Positions 16,541 through 25,342 of a stretch of DNA of 64,000 bases are shown here, piece after piece. The stretch is from Viridibacillus arenosi (GTDB taxonomy: Bacteria; Bacillota; Bacilli; Bacillales_A; Planococcaceae). The DNA is taken from assembly GCF_001955655.1 (NCBI RefSeq), contig NZ_MSPW01000001.1:310001-374000 (forward strand), in the 5' to 3' direction. Below the pieces are notes generated by a model. It searched no databases. It saw only the letters and a list, made by a program, of their open reading frames with translations, and was not told the DNA's origin. The translations under genes were made by a program, and so were the position numbers. The first letter of the stretch is position 1, and each line of letters starts with the position of its first letter.

Positions 16541-19324
16541 TCATACTTTTTTATTATACCAATGTTCTAATTCTAAGACCATATGTTGTAGGGATACTTT
16601 TTTCACCGGTATTGCTGGAAGAGCACGTATAAATTCCTTACCATATGATTTCGTCTCAATTCTTCGATCTAAAACGATAAAAACACCCTTATCTTGCGAC
16701 GATCGGATTAGACGACCAAAACCTTGCTTGAAGCGTAAAATGGCTTCAGGTAGTGCTAACTTATAAAATGAATTCAATCCTTGCTCGTTTAATGCTTCCG
16801 CCCTGGCTCTGAAAATCGGTTCTTCTGGAGCTGAAAATGGTAAACGTACAACAATGACTGCTGACAATGCATCACCTGGCACATCCACACCCTCCCAAAA
16901 GCTATTCGTACCAAATAATACGGAATGATTAAACTTCTGGAATAGCTTCAGTAATCGCATTCGACTACCTGAAGACATACCTTGAGCAAAGAGCATATAA
17001 TCACTTAATGCTTCCGTTTCTTGTATTAACTCAACTGTTTTTCTAAGCATATCTTGAGACGTAAATAGTACGAAACAACGACCTTCAGTAACCAGTACAG
17101 TTTGAACAATGGCATCTGCTACTGCTTCCACATATTCTGTTTGTGAAACTTGTTGAATTTCAGGCATATCATCAACAATGTAAAGACTCGCACCATCGTA
17201 GTATGATGAGGGTGCCTGGAATTGAAATAGTGGCACAGAGCTTTGAAGGCCTAATTGATCCGCGATAAAGCGGCGATTGTTTGGTACAGTTAATGTACCA
17301 GAAGCCCAAATGATCCCTGCTCGTGTACGGAAACTGTCTAAAACAGCTGTGACAGATTGTGCGACGTGTATTGGGCGTTTATATACATGTAGACTACCTG
17401 GAATACTACGTTGGTCTAACTCAATCCAAGCTGAACAATCTACTTCATGGGATAAAAAGATGGAATCCCATTCAGCCACTTTGATCGTTAATTCACGTAA
17501 CCAGTAATACCAGTCTGATAATATCGTTTGCTGCGTAGGTGATAAATCATCAGGATTTTGCTGGAATATATCACTTAGTTCCTGAGCAAGTTGCACCCAT
17601 TCTTGTATACTAAGACTCACTTTTTCAAATAAAGGTTGCTTAATCAAGAGCGAATTTAATGGATAAGTACGCTTATTATGACGTGAAGCTGACTTTTGAA
17701 TGTTTAATTGATTAATCAGTTGATAAATTGCTGTATCAAAGATTTGCACCATCTCACAGTATTTTATTTCTAACTTTGATAATTGCCTAATCGGGATTTT
17801 CCCACTATCAGCCATCAATTTAAAGTAATTATGAATTAACTGATGGTCATCAACTGACCCAAGTTGACCAAAAATGTATTTCCACTGTGTATACGAGAGT
17901 GCTTTTTCATCTCTTAATGTGGCTGCTTGAATAAATTGATGCGCTTCATCTAGTATCCAACCATCAACCGATGCTAGAACTGGCTCAACTCGTGTTAAAT
18001 CAGATAGCAACATAGCATGATTTGTAATAATTAGATCTGCCGTTTTGCTTTTTTTAATGGCATTTTCATAAAAGTCAAAGTAACCTTTACCACGAGAAAT
18101 AGTTGTAGCCGATGAACGTCGTACTTTGTCTAATAGTAATTGTCCACCGCCAGACAAAGTAATTTCATTTAAATCGCCTGTCGTTGTATTCGCAAGCCAG
18201 ACGAGTAGTTGCATCATTGTAAATGATTCATCATAGGAAGCGTCTTCAGCAACAAAAAGCTCTGCAAAACGATCTACATCTATATAATGTTCCATTCCTT
18301 TTAATAAGGTCACATTAATAGAAGTTTGAAGAATCGCTTCCGCTTTTGGTAGTTCTTCTGCTAATAGTTGGTCAAGAAGATGCGAAGTATATGAGCTAAT
18401 CCCTACTTTACTATTTGTATGTTTGGCATAAATAATTGCAGGAATTAAGTAAGCTAATGTTTTACCAATTCCAGTCGATGCTTCAGTCAATACTTCCTGT
18501 TTTGTTTTAAGGGCATGCCAGACTTGGTCCATCATCTTAAATTGATCAGGCCGCACTTCAAAATCTTTGAAAGCTCTAGTAAATAATGCTTCTTTTTCAG
18601 CAACAGATTGTGGATATGTTAAAGTACTCTCTGACTTAGCCTCAATAACTGCTCCCCTTAAAGCTATATTTTTATAATAGAAGTGAAGCTCTGATTGTTT
18701 AGATACAGCTCTTTTTATCTGAATCGCATCAAAGAATAATTGCGATAAATCTGATTTTAATCTGAAAGAACGCTGATGCAATTGTTCAATTGTTGAAAGC
18801 GGGAGAGTTAAGAGCTCTTCCCAACCACGTTTTAATAATAATGCGGTTGCATAGGCATCATCATCTGCACGATGTGCTTGTTTCAATGAAATATTCAACT
18901 CCATAGCTATATCTTGTAGCTTATAGCTAAAGGCTGTTGGGAATAATATTTTCGATAATTCAACTGTATCCATTTGTTTTCCAAACCATTTTGGTAAACC
19001 AGCTCTTTTAAATTCAGCTTGTAAAAAAGGCAAATCAAAATCAGTGTTGTGCGCTACAAAAACACAATCTTGTATAATGTTATAAATTTTTTCAGCATGC
19101 GCTTCAAATGGTTGCGCATCTTTGACATCATTGTCCGTTATATTCGTCAAGTCTTGAATAAAACGAGGAATTTTCTTCCCTGGGTGAATGAAAGTGGTGA
19201 AAGTTGACTGCACTTCCCAATCTTTCATTAAAACAATCGCTATTTGAATGATGCGGTCCCCATTTTGAGATGAGTGACCTGTCGTTTCTAAATCTACGAT
19301 TGCATATGTTTGACTGTCCATCAT
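16541..19324 (-). CDS. dinG: DinG-family 3'-5' exonuclease/helicase
   Basis: A 927-aa protein. N-terminal DEDDh exonuclease domain (IVDLETTG at about 10-17, HNTDFDLPFL, HRADDDAYAT) is joined to an XPD/DinG-type SF2 domain with Walker A STGIGKT (about residue 285), motif II LDEAHQF and a C-terminal motif VI-like GFGRLIRSS. The four cysteines of the XPD iron-sulfur cluster are not evident, as in the Gram-positive form that acts as a nuclease rather than helicase. Role: DNA/RNA processing in repair. Start uses one of two adjacent ATGs with a weak GTGAAG upstream. Confidence 0.93.
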   Translation of the reverse strand: MMDSQTYAIVDLETTGHSSQNGDRIIQIAIVLMKDWEVQSTFTTFIHPGKKIPRFIQDLTNITDNDVKDAQPFEAHAEKIYNIIQDCVFVAHNTDFDLPFLQAEFKRAGLPKWFGKQMDTVELSKILFPTAFSYKLQDIAMELNISLKQAHRADDDAYATALLLKRGWEELLTLPLSTIEQLHQRSFRLKSDLSQLFFDAIQIKRAVSKQSELHFYYKNIALRGAVIEAKSESTLTYPQSVAEKEALFTRAFKDFEVRPDQFKMMDQVWHALKTKQEVLTEASTGIGKTLAYLIPAIIYAKHTNSKVGISSYTSHLLDQLLAEELPKAEAILQTSINVTLLKGMEHYIDVDRFAELFVAEDASYDESFTMMQLLVWLANTTTGDLNEITLSGGGQLLLDKVRRSSATTISRGKGYFDFYENAIKKSKTADLIITNHAMLLSDLTRVEPVLASVDGWILDEAHQFIQAATLRDEKALSYTQWKYIFGQLGSVDDHQLIHNYFKLMADSGKIPIRQLSKLEIKYCEMVQIFDTAIYQLINQLNIQKSASRHNKRTYPLNSLLIKQPLFEKVSLSIQEWVQLAQELSDIFQQNPDDLSPTQQTILSDWYYWLRELTIKVAEWDSIFLSHEVDCSAWIELDQRSIPGSLHVYKRPIHVAQSVTAVLDSFRTRAGIIWASGTLTVPNNRRFIADQLGLQSSVPLFQFQAPSSYYDGASLYIVDDMPEIQQVSQTEYVEAVADAIVQTVLVTEGRCFVLFTSQDMLRKTVELIQETEALSDYMLFAQGMSSGSRMRLLKLFQKFNHSVLFGTNSFWEGVDVPGDALSAVIVVRLPFSAPEEPIFRARAEALNEQGLNSFYKLALPEAILRFKQGFGRLIRSSQDKGVFIVLDRRIETKSYGKEFIRALPAIPVKKVSLQHMVLELEHWYNKKV

Positions 19325-19354
19325 TTACTTCACAACTTTCCGATCGGTTTATAT

Positions 19355-19513
19355 TCAAAATTCTATCACATTTTGAGCAGAATAGCTGAAGTCGATGTGC
19401 AGAAATATGGATTTTACAGATTGTTTTGGTAAGTTGCATGTTTGTTGGGTCATTTCTATTGTTTGTTGTGCTAATTTAGCTGTTTGTTGCACTAACTCAT
19501 TCATTTGTTGCAT
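19355..19513 (-). other. Candidate 52-aa heptad-repeat ORF over a 21-bp tandem periodicity
   Basis: The minus-strand frame from the ATG at 19511-19513 reads four heptads each beginning with QQ: QQMNELV, QQTAKLA, QQTIEMT, QQTCNLP, followed by a 24-residue amphipathic tail. The underlying DNA shows TTGTTG every 21 nt from about 19440 to 19525. No SD is visible and an in-frame stop lies just upstream. It may be a tiny coiled-coil protein, a remnant of a longer coiled coil, or simply a DNA repeat. Confidence 0.3.
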
Positions 19514-19548
19514 TGATTAGATACTTTGTTATTTAGCTTTAAAACACA

Positions 19549-19576
19549 ATAAAAGCACCCAAAAATGGATGCCTCT
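19549..19576 (-). terminator. Terminator after panD
   Basis: Stem GCATCCA / TGGGTGC around a T-rich loop, followed on the minus strand by TTTTATT. Lies 5 bp after the panD stop and would end the panBCD transcript. Confidence 0.7.
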
Positions 19577-19580
19577 CCTA

Positions 19581-19964
19581 TTACATAACTGTCGCTTCTG
19601 GTTCATATTGGATGAGTTCTTTTATCGTATTACCCTGCTGCATAATTGCTACAGTTGGTTTATGATTTTTCGCTTCTTCGTCATTAACATAGGCATAAGA
19701 CATAATAATGACGACATCACCTTTTTGCACTAGACGAGCTGCCGCCCCATTTACACAAATAACACCGCTACCGCGCTCTCCAGCAATAATATATGTCTCA
19801 AAACGTGCGCCATTATTATTATCAACAACATGTACTTTTTCATTTTGTAGCATACCAACTGCATCGAGTAAATCCTCATCAATGGTAATGCTACCTATAT
19901 AATTTAAGTCCGCTTGCGTAACAACCGCACGATGGATTTTCGCATTCATCATCATTCTAAGCAT
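19581..19964 (-). CDS. panD: Aspartate 1-decarboxylase (pyruvoyl enzyme)
   Basis: A 127-aa proenzyme that self-cleaves at the Gly-Ser bond in NYIGSITID (about residues 24-25) to create the pyruvoyl cofactor; it makes beta-alanine from aspartate for pantothenate. Conserved [11 protein letters not shown] and [14 protein letters not shown] are present. Two adjacent ATGs follow the panC stop; the one at 19962-19964 gives the N-terminal spacing known from B. subtilis PanD. Last gene of panB-panC-panD. Confidence 0.95.
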   Translation of the reverse strand: MLRMMMNAKIHRAVVTQADLNYIGSITIDEDLLDAVGMLQNEKVHVVDNNNGARFETYIIAGERGSGVICVNGAAARLVQKGDVVIIMSYAYVNDEEAKNHKPTVAIMQQGNTIKELIQYEPEATVM

Positions 19965-19967
19965 CAT

Positions 19968-20819
19968 TTATTCCCCTTTTTCTTGAAAAATAATATTGTC
20001 GATTAGGCGCGTGTTACTAAAGTAAACCGCTGTCGCAAGTAAAACTTTTTTAGTTTGCTCTGTCACTTCAGTAAGATCTGGATAACTTAGCATTTGCAAA
20101 TAATCAATTTGACCATTTGAATTGGCTTCAATATACTCTTTTGCAAGATTTGTTGCCTCAATATTATTATCAGATTCGAAATAATGGTTTTTAGCAAGAA
20201 TCAACGCTTGATGAATTACTACCGCTACTTTACGTTGTTGTTCCGTTAAAAATACATTTCGGGAGCTTTTCGCTAGACCATCTTCTTCTCGAACAATTGG
20301 CACACTTCTAATTTCTAAAGGAAAATTAAAGTCACGCACCAAAGTTTCGATAAGCGCTAGCTGTTGTGCATCTTTTTGTCCAAAATAAGCCTTTGTTGGC
20401 TGAGTTATGTGGAAAAGTTTTGTCACAATTTTTAATACCCCATCGAAATGTCCAGGTCTTGTTGCACCACAAAGAATTTTAGATTGTGGACCAGCCAATA
20501 TTTGAATACCACCATTATTCGGGTACATTTCACTGGCAGAAGGAGCGAATAAAAAGTCAACGCCTACTTTTTCTGCAATCTTCGAATCACGATTTAAATC
20601 TCTTGGATAACTTTCATAATCTTCGTTGGGTCCAAATTGCGCAGGATTGACGAAAAGGCTCATGACAACAATGTCATTTTCTTTACGTGCAGCCGTTGCT
20701 AGTGCCATATGACCTTCATGTAAATAGCCCATTGTCGGAACGAGACCGATTGTTTTATCAGCTTTTTTTGCTGTAGTAATGTGTGCAGTTAATTCTTTGA
20801 TAGTTGAAACGATTTTCAT
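19968..20819 (-). CDS. panC: Pantoate--beta-alanine ligase (pantothenate synthetase)
   Basis: A 283-aa ATP-dependent ligase of the nucleotidyltransferase superfamily joining pantoate and beta-alanine. Motifs: [12 protein letters not shown] (HxGH-type, about residues 27-38), [20 protein letters not shown] and the KMSKS-like AKSSRN. Its start overlaps the panB stop by 4 bp, so panBC are translationally coupled. Confidence 0.96.
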   Translation of the reverse strand: MKIVSTIKELTAHITTAKKADKTIGLVPTMGYLHEGHMALATAARKENDIVVMSLFVNPAQFGPNEDYESYPRDLNRDSKIAEKVGVDFLFAPSASEMYPNNGGIQILAGPQSKILCGATRPGHFDGVLKIVTKLFHITQPTKAYFGQKDAQQLALIETLVRDFNFPLEIRSVPIVREEDGLAKSSRNVFLTEQQRKVAVVIHQALILAKNHYFESDNNIEATNLAKEYIEANSNGQIDYLQMLSYPDLTEVTEQTKKVLLATAVYFSNTRLIDNIIFQEKGE

Positions 20820-21655
20820 TTTCTTATGCCTCCGTATAGCTGTTCAAGTTGCTGATCTGTCATCGTGAAGCGATGCTCTACTTTTGGAAAAGAACCTTGC
20901 TTAACTGCTTTTGTATAACTTTCGATACCTTTTAACATCAATTCTCCTGCGGGTGCAAACTTTTCAACAAATTTCGGCACATGGTGGGTTCCATATGCAA
21001 GAACATCATGGTAAACGAGTACTTGTCCATCAACATCTGCTCCCGCTCCTATTCCTATTACGGGGATTTTAAGTGCCTTTGTAATCTCTGCTGCTAGCTG
21101 ATATGGAATACATTCAAGAACAAGCGCACATGCTCCTGCCTCTTCGACTTTTTTTGCATCTTGCAATAATTTTTCTGCAGCAACGGCTGTTTTTCCCTGC
21201 ACTTTATACCCCCCAAGAACTGCCGCAGATTGTGGTAGTAAACCTAAATGTGCTACTACTGGAATCCCCGTATTTACTAAAGAGGATATGACATTGACAA
21301 CAGTCTCTGCCCCTTCGACTTTTAAGGCACTAGCACCTGTCTGTTGGAACATATGAATCGCAGTTTGCAGTGTTTGGTCAATACTTCCGTGATATGAACC
21401 AAACGGCATATCAACTACGATAAAAGAATCCTTTGCTCCTCTTTTTACAGCTTTTGCATGATGGACCATATCTGCGACTGTCACAGGAACAGTTGAATCG
21501 TAGCCAAGCACGACCATACCAAGGGAATCACCTACTAATATCATATCTACTCCAGCTTCTTCAGCTAGTCTTGCAGATGGGTAATCATATGCAGTAAGCA
21601 TAACAATTTTGTCGCTTTGTTCTTTCATTTTCAAAAAATGAGTCGTTGTTTTCAA
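20816..21655 (-). CDS. panB: 3-methyl-2-oxobutanoate hydroxymethyltransferase
   Basis: A 279-aa TIM-barrel enzyme making ketopantoate with 5,10-methylene-THF. Visible: [30 protein letters not shown] (metal/substrate site), [14 protein letters not shown] and [14 protein letters not shown]. The start is a TTG at 21653-21655 with a very strong SD GAGGAGGAAGC. First gene of panBCD. An intrinsic terminator hairpin ends about 27 nt before the start, which implies control by attenuation or read-through. Confidence 0.96.
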   Translation of the reverse strand: MKTTTHFLKMKEQSDKIVMLTAYDYPSARLAEEAGVDMILVGDSLGMVVLGYDSTVPVTVADMVHHAKAVKRGAKDSFIVVDMPFGSYHGSIDQTLQTAIHMFQQTGASALKVEGAETVVNVISSLVNTGIPVVAHLGLLPQSAAVLGGYKVQGKTAVAAEKLLQDAKKVEEAGACALVLECIPYQLAAEITKALKIPVIGIGAGADVDGQVLVYHDVLAYGTHHVPKFVEKFAPAGELMLKGIESYTKAVKQGSFPKVEHRFTMTDQQLEQLYGGIRK

Positions 21656-21681
21656 AACGCTTCCTCCTCTTTTTAGGAAGA

Positions 21682-21760
21682 AAACAAAAAACCCCTCTGT
21701 CTAAAAATGGACAGAAGGGTTGCGTATTCATTGAATTGCATCGTTTTCTTCCGTCCCTGT
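21682..21760 (-). promoter_or_regulatory. panBCD leader: terminator with a mutually exclusive upstream helix (pan-motif candidate)
   Basis: Terminator: AACCCTTCTGTC / GACAGAGGGGTT stem (21690-21721) and a T-rich tail ending at about 21682. The segment GGACGGAAG (21748-21756) can pair over 9 bp, with one G-U, with CTTCTGTCC (21709-21717), which is most of the 5' arm of the terminator. The two folds exclude one another, the layout of an attenuator. A conserved pan RNA motif is known upstream of panB/panD operons in Firmicutes; whether this leader belongs to it cannot be decided by eye. The same hairpin could simply terminate birA, but it leaves almost no space for a panB promoter. Confidence 0.6.
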
Positions 21761-21878
21761 CTATTACTAGATCAAGGCGAATCTCTTTAGTTATAATTTT
21801 TATAGCGAGGTACAGTTCAATCAAATTGATACTGTCCTATATTTCAACTATAACAAGTTTGTCGATACATTCCAATCT

Positions 21879-22862
21879 TTATTTTTCGAGTGTAATATCA
21901 GCCGAATAGATACCTTTTATCGTGCCATCATCTAATTGCAATTGTAAAACACCATCATTTGTTATTCCGATGGCTTTACCAATGAATACTTCTTGCAAGG
22001 TTGTTGCTCGAATACGATTTCCAATAGTACAAGAAAAACTTTCCCATTGAGACTTAATCGGTTCAAAACCTTCTTTTATATATTGTGAACTGTAAATTTC
22101 TAAGTAATAAAGTATTTTAGCAACTAAAGTTGCACGATCTATATGTTTGCCACTAGCTATTTTAAGGGATGTTGCGATGTCTTTTATTTCTCCTTCGAAA
22201 TCATTTGGTTGATGATTTACGTTTATACCGATTCCCATAATAATTGCATTTACGCGGTCAGGATCTGCTTGTAATTCTGTTAAAATCCCAGTACATTTCT
22301 TACCATCTATCAATAAATCATTTGGCCATTTAATTTCTGGTTGTACACCTGTCATGTCAGCTATAGCTTTAGTCAATGCCACTGCAGCTACTAAAGTAAA
22401 TTGAGGTGCTTCATAAGGAGCTATCTCTGGTCGAAGGATGACACTCATCCAAATCCCTTTACCTTTCATCGACTTCCATTCACGCATCATACGGCCACGG
22501 CCCGCTGTCTGCTCCTCGCAAATGATAACAGTACCTTCTGGCGCTCCTTCTTGTGCTTTATTATGTGCAATTGCTTGCGTAGAAGTCATTGACTGTTCAT
22601 ATATAATACGGCTGCCGAATTTTTTCGTTTCAAGAGCCATTGAAATATTCGCATCATCGACTGTATCAGGCGTTGCCGTTAAAACATAGCCTCTTTTCTT
22701 TACAGTTTCAAAGGCATATCCCTTTTCCTGAAGTTGCTTCATATGCTTCCAAATTGCCGTCCTAGAGATGCCAAATTCATCTGCTAGCTGTTGTCCGGAA
22801 ATTGGTTCTCCATTAGCCTCAACTAGTCGCTTAATAATTTCATTTTTCAGTGTTGCTTTCAT
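21879..22862 (-). CDS. birA: Bifunctional biotin operon repressor / biotin--protein ligase
   Basis: A 327-aa protein with an N-terminal winged HTH (SGQQLADEFGISRTAIWKHM, about 22-41), a central ligase domain with the biotinyl-AMP site GRGRMMREW (about 120) and KWPNDLL, and a C-terminal SH3-like domain. It biotinylates carboxylases and, given the HTH, likely represses biotin genes. Position next to cca and panB matches B. subtilis. Confidence 0.95.
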   Translation of the reverse strand: MKATLKNEIIKRLVEANGEPISGQQLADEFGISRTAIWKHMKQLQEKGYAFETVKKRGYVLTATPDTVDDANISMALETKKFGSRIIYEQSMTSTQAIAHNKAQEGAPEGTVIICEEQTAGRGRMMREWKSMKGKGIWMSVILRPEIAPYEAPQFTLVAAVALTKAIADMTGVQPEIKWPNDLLIDGKKCTGILTELQADPDRVNAIIMGIGINVNHQPNDFEGEIKDIATSLKIASGKHIDRATLVAKILYYLEIYSSQYIKEGFEPIKSQWESFSCTIGNRIRATTLQEVFIGKAIGITNDGVLQLQLDDGTIKGIYSADITLEK

Positions 22863-23000
22863 GACTGAACCAATCCTTTATCTAAATGTCGTATCAAAAT
22901 ATAACATTTTGTTTTTAAATGTTTATTTTGAGCTGTTAATTAGAATCAATAGTATCACTATTCATCGCAAAATAAATCTAAATCTTAATCAATCTTAACA

Positions 23001-23022
23001 TTTTGTCACTTTTTGGTCACTC
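23001..23022 (+). repeat. Imperfect 22-bp direct repeat, left copy
   Basis: TTTTGTCACTTTTTGGTCAC plus TC matches 17 of 22 positions in the right copy at 24072-24093. The pair brackets the decayed islet. Low sequence complexity makes chance similarity possible. Confidence 0.35.
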
Positions 23023-23024
23023 AA

Positions 23025-23183
23025 AAAATATGTTTTGCTGTAAAGGCAAACGATATTAACCTATTGGTAAATGAAATTGGTTCATATAAAGGGTCTACAA
23101 TACAAAAGGATGAAGACAGTGGTGTATACTACTTCAACATAACTGCTGACGGAAACTGGACTATGAAAGTACCAATAACAAAC
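23025..23183 (+). pseudogene. Remnant of a secreted/surface protein C-terminal module
   Basis: The plus frame contains LVNEIGSYKGSTIQ followed by a turn and GVYYFNITADGNWTMKV. This resembles the final beta-sandwich segment (LVNxIGxYxG ... YxLxVxADGxWTIxI) that I associate with small secreted or lipid-anchored Bacillales proteins. The N-terminal part and signal peptide are missing, and the frame then degenerates. Assignment is by pattern memory and tentative. Confidence 0.35.
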
Positions 23184-23304
23184 TTATTATTCCCGCAACA
23201 GGCAATAAAGCTATCCACATCCATTCCTCTATCGCTACATCTTCAGGTGCAATATCTTCATCTACAAAACAATAGTAAATACTTAACAAAATCTTCATGG
23301 CCAT
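23161..23304 (-). CDS. Candidate 47-aa small membrane protein
   Basis: Minus-strand frame from ATG 23302-23304 (or ATG 23296-23298): MAMKILLSIYYCF, then an acidic stretch VDEDIAPEDVAIEE, then a C-terminal TM helix WIALLPVAGIISLLLVLS. AGGGGTG lies 2 nt before the first and 8 nt before the second ATG, so the 45-aa version has the better ribosome site. It is the only intact-looking frame in the islet. No family is recognised. Confidence 0.4.
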   Translation of the reverse strand: MAMKILLSIYYCFVDEDIAPEDVAIEEWMWIALLPVAGIISLLLVLS

Positions 23305-23619
23305 ACACCCCTATGGTTTAGATTTCCCAAGCCTCTTCCATTATTAAATTCACTTTGATACTGCGTGTGACACCCGTAATTACTATATATATGAATGACT
23401 ATAAGCATTCTACTTTACCCTGTTTATACACACTTATAACACTTAATAATGCTTTACGAACTTTTGTGATGTACTAAAACTATGTTTCTATCAATAGATG
23501 CTTTTACCCTAAAGATTATTCCTGATAATTGATATAGTTCGCTAGATTTGAAAAATAGGGACAACACTTTTAACGGAGTTGTCAGATCTTTCTCTTTTCA
23601 TTCTTGTTCTCTTAATTCC

Positions 23620-23876
23620 TTAGTAGCCGAACTTATCGGCATATGGAATATAATACAAAATTAAGTAAAAGTTCTATTAGTCTTTTGGAAAATGGGGATG
23701 TAGATCCTAAATTAGATTCTGTAATAATTTTAACTGATTACTTTGGAGTAAAAGGACAATATTCCTTTGGCGAGGTAAATGAAGAATAATTATATAATTC
23801 AAAAATCGAAACAATCGCTGCACATATTGAAGTAGGTACAAGAACTACTTATTCTTATTACTTAAAAATGAATTAA
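23620..23876 (+). pseudogene. Broken Xre-family (phage repressor type) HTH regulator
   Basis: Frame 23643-23789 reads YNTKLSKSSISLLENGD, then PKLDSVIILTDYFGV, the second half of an HTH_3 domain including the recognition helix (SKSSIS) and the ENG turn. The preceding helix (NSLVAELIGI) is in another frame just upstream, indicating a frameshift. After the TAA at 23787-23789 the same frame continues with KIETIAAHIE, the linker found after the HTH in many phage-like repressors, so a nonsense mutation is also present. Decayed repressor of a prophage or small mobile element. Confidence 0.6.
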
Positions 23877-24013
23877 TAAATGAATCTGAAAAATTAAATC
23901 CGTGGATTATAGTACTCTTGGACACAATACATGGTAATTCAAAATGTAAACTGTTAAATTATTCAGGAACAATTAGGGCACTCCTTCATTCAGGAAACAT
24001 TAAATACTTATAG
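23831..24013 (+). other. Open-frame remnant downstream of the Xre pseudogene
   Basis: Sixty codons without a stop, containing LKNELINESEKLNPWIIVLL and later LLNYSGTIRALLHSGNIKYL, ending in TAG at 24011-24013. No start codon with SD is seen and no family is recognised. Probably the tail of a gene once adjacent to the repressor. Confidence 0.25.
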
Positions 24014-24041
24014 TCATTTGACCAAAAAAGACAAAGCAAAA

Positions 24042-24095
24042 ACAGGTGACTTAATAGACGACGTTTTTTAATTTGGTCGCTTTTTAGTCACCTGT
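24042..24095. repeat. 10-bp inverted repeat near the islet's right edge
   Basis: ACAGGTGACT (24042-24051) and AGTCACCTGT (24086-24095) are perfect reverse complements 34 nt apart; the right arm overlaps the right direct-repeat copy. Could be a hairpin or a recombination-site remnant. Confidence 0.4.
24072..24093 (+). repeat. Imperfect 22-bp direct repeat, right copy
   Basis: TTTGGTCGCTTTTTAGTCAC plus CT; see the left copy at 23001-23022. Confidence 0.35.
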
Positions 24096-24151
24096 TCGGA
24101 ATTCAATAAATTAATTGAGCTTAGAATGCTTGTATAGAAGCGTTTTGGATC

Positions 24152-25342
24152 CTAACTCGTATACTCATTCAAAAACCAATCTTTTATTTTTTGTCGATCA
24201 TTTACAAGTTTATTTAATAGTATTTCATCAACCATTTTATCAATCACCATTTTTAACCACGGTCCACTTTTTTTACCGCTCCACTCAATCAAGTCTCGTC
24301 CATTGACGACAATTTCAGAACGAGATTGAATTGCTAGTGCATTCTTTTTCTGTACAATTTCGGATCGTTTTAAATTGTCATTAGTATGGTAGAATTTTAT
24401 CGCAAAATCATTTGCAATTTCTAATATTGGAAAGTCAAACTCAAAATAGTCACTCGAAGTCCATCCAGTAGTAGTCCTAATTTCATAAGCTTGTAATACT
24501 TGTTTCACATAATTTTTTTCTTTGTTTGAACAATTAAATGTATTTAAAAGTTGGACAGCATTTTCATCCTGCTGTAATAGAATGAAAAACGCCCATCCAT
24601 TAACTGGATTTCCAAAGCTTTCGAAAGTACTCCAATACTCCACATTCTTCGAAAAATCCCCAGGTAAATGGTCGACAAGCCTCGTATCATTTAGGTAACG
24701 AATCGCTTTTTGCGCATTTGAACTTGTCCACACTTTGTCAAATTCTATTTTTATTCGTTCTTTTGCAATAAAGCTTATATCTATTGCTTGATTACGGATC
24801 GCTTTGAAAGTTTCTTCTTCAATAGCAAAGCCGAGCTGAGCACTAAATCGAATTGCGCGAAGCATTCGCAGTGCATCCTCACTAAAACGACTACTAGCAT
24901 TTCCCACAGCTCGTATTATTTGAGATGATAAATCACTTTGTCCACCAAATAGATCTACTATTTCTTTAGACCCACGCATAGCCATAGCATTAATAGTGAA
25001 ATCACGACGTTTTAAATCTTCTTCTAAGGAACGTACAAATTGCACATCATTAGGACGACGATGATCTGCATACTCTCCTTCTGTTCGATATGTTGTGACT
25101 TCTACAGGACTAAGAGGATGAATAACTAATACTGTTCCATGTGCGATACCGACATCTGCAGTACGGGAAAAAACAGTCTTCACCTCTTCAGGTAAAGCAC
25201 TCGTTGCAATATCGACGTCATTGGCTAATTGGCCTCGTAAATAATCTCTTACTGCGCCTCCAACAATAACCGCTTCATAACCAAACTTCTCTAAGGATTG
25301 TACGATTTCAAAAGCAGCTTGCCAATTCTCATCTAACTTCAT
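24152..25342 (-). CDS. cca: CCA tRNA nucleotidyltransferase
   Basis: A 396-aa class II nucleotidyltransferase adding or repairing the 3' CCA of tRNA. Signature [10 protein letters not shown] (about residues 28-37), catalytic [19 protein letters not shown] and the [18 protein letters not shown] segment. The frame is open to 25363; the ATG at 25340-25342 gives the typical N terminus MKLDEN and overlaps bshA by 14 bp. Translationally coupled to bshA. Confidence 0.94.
   Translation of the reverse strand: MKLDENWQAAFEIVQSLEKFGYEAVIVGGAVRDYLRGQLANDVDIATSALPEEVKTVFSRTADVGIAHGTVLVIHPLSPVEVTTYRTEGEYADHRRPNDVQFVRSLEEDLKRRDFTINAMAMRGSKEIVDLFGGQSDLSSQIIRAVGNASSRFSEDALRMLRAIRFSAQLGFAIEEETFKAIRNQAIDISFIAKERIKIEFDKVWTSSNAQKAIRYLNDTRLVDHLPGDFSKNVEYWSTFESFGNPVNGWAFFILLQQDENAVQLLNTFNCSNKEKNYVKQVLQAYEIRTTTGWTSSDYFEFDFPILEIANDFAIKFYHTNDNLKRSEIVQKKNALAIQSRSEIVVNGRDLIEWSGKKSGPWLKMVIDKMVDEILLNKLVNDRQKIKDWFLNEYTS

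Larger units (their letters stand above)
22863..24151. other. 1.29-kb decayed islet between birA and cca
   Basis: In B. subtilis cca and birA are adjacent; here 1.29 kb intervenes without an intact conventional gene. It holds a fragment of a beta-rich surface-protein-like module (23025-23183, +), a small membrane ORF (23161-23304, -), a hairpin GACAAC...GTTGTC (23560-23583), a broken Xre repressor (23620-23876, +), an open remnant without start (23831-24013, +) and a 10-bp inverted repeat (24042-24095). It is bounded by an imperfect direct repeat. Most likely the eroded remains of a small mobile or prophage-derived insertion. Confidence 0.6.

Noticed and set aside
19440-19525. CRISPR-like repeats
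   Set aside because: The 21-bp period has no conserved repeat/spacer alternation and lies in one short tract.
21585-21824. Leader peptide or T-box element upstream of panB
   Set aside because: No T-box consensus and no tRNA-like specifier structure was seen; the 79-codon frame runs through the terminator and into panB, so it is a shadow.
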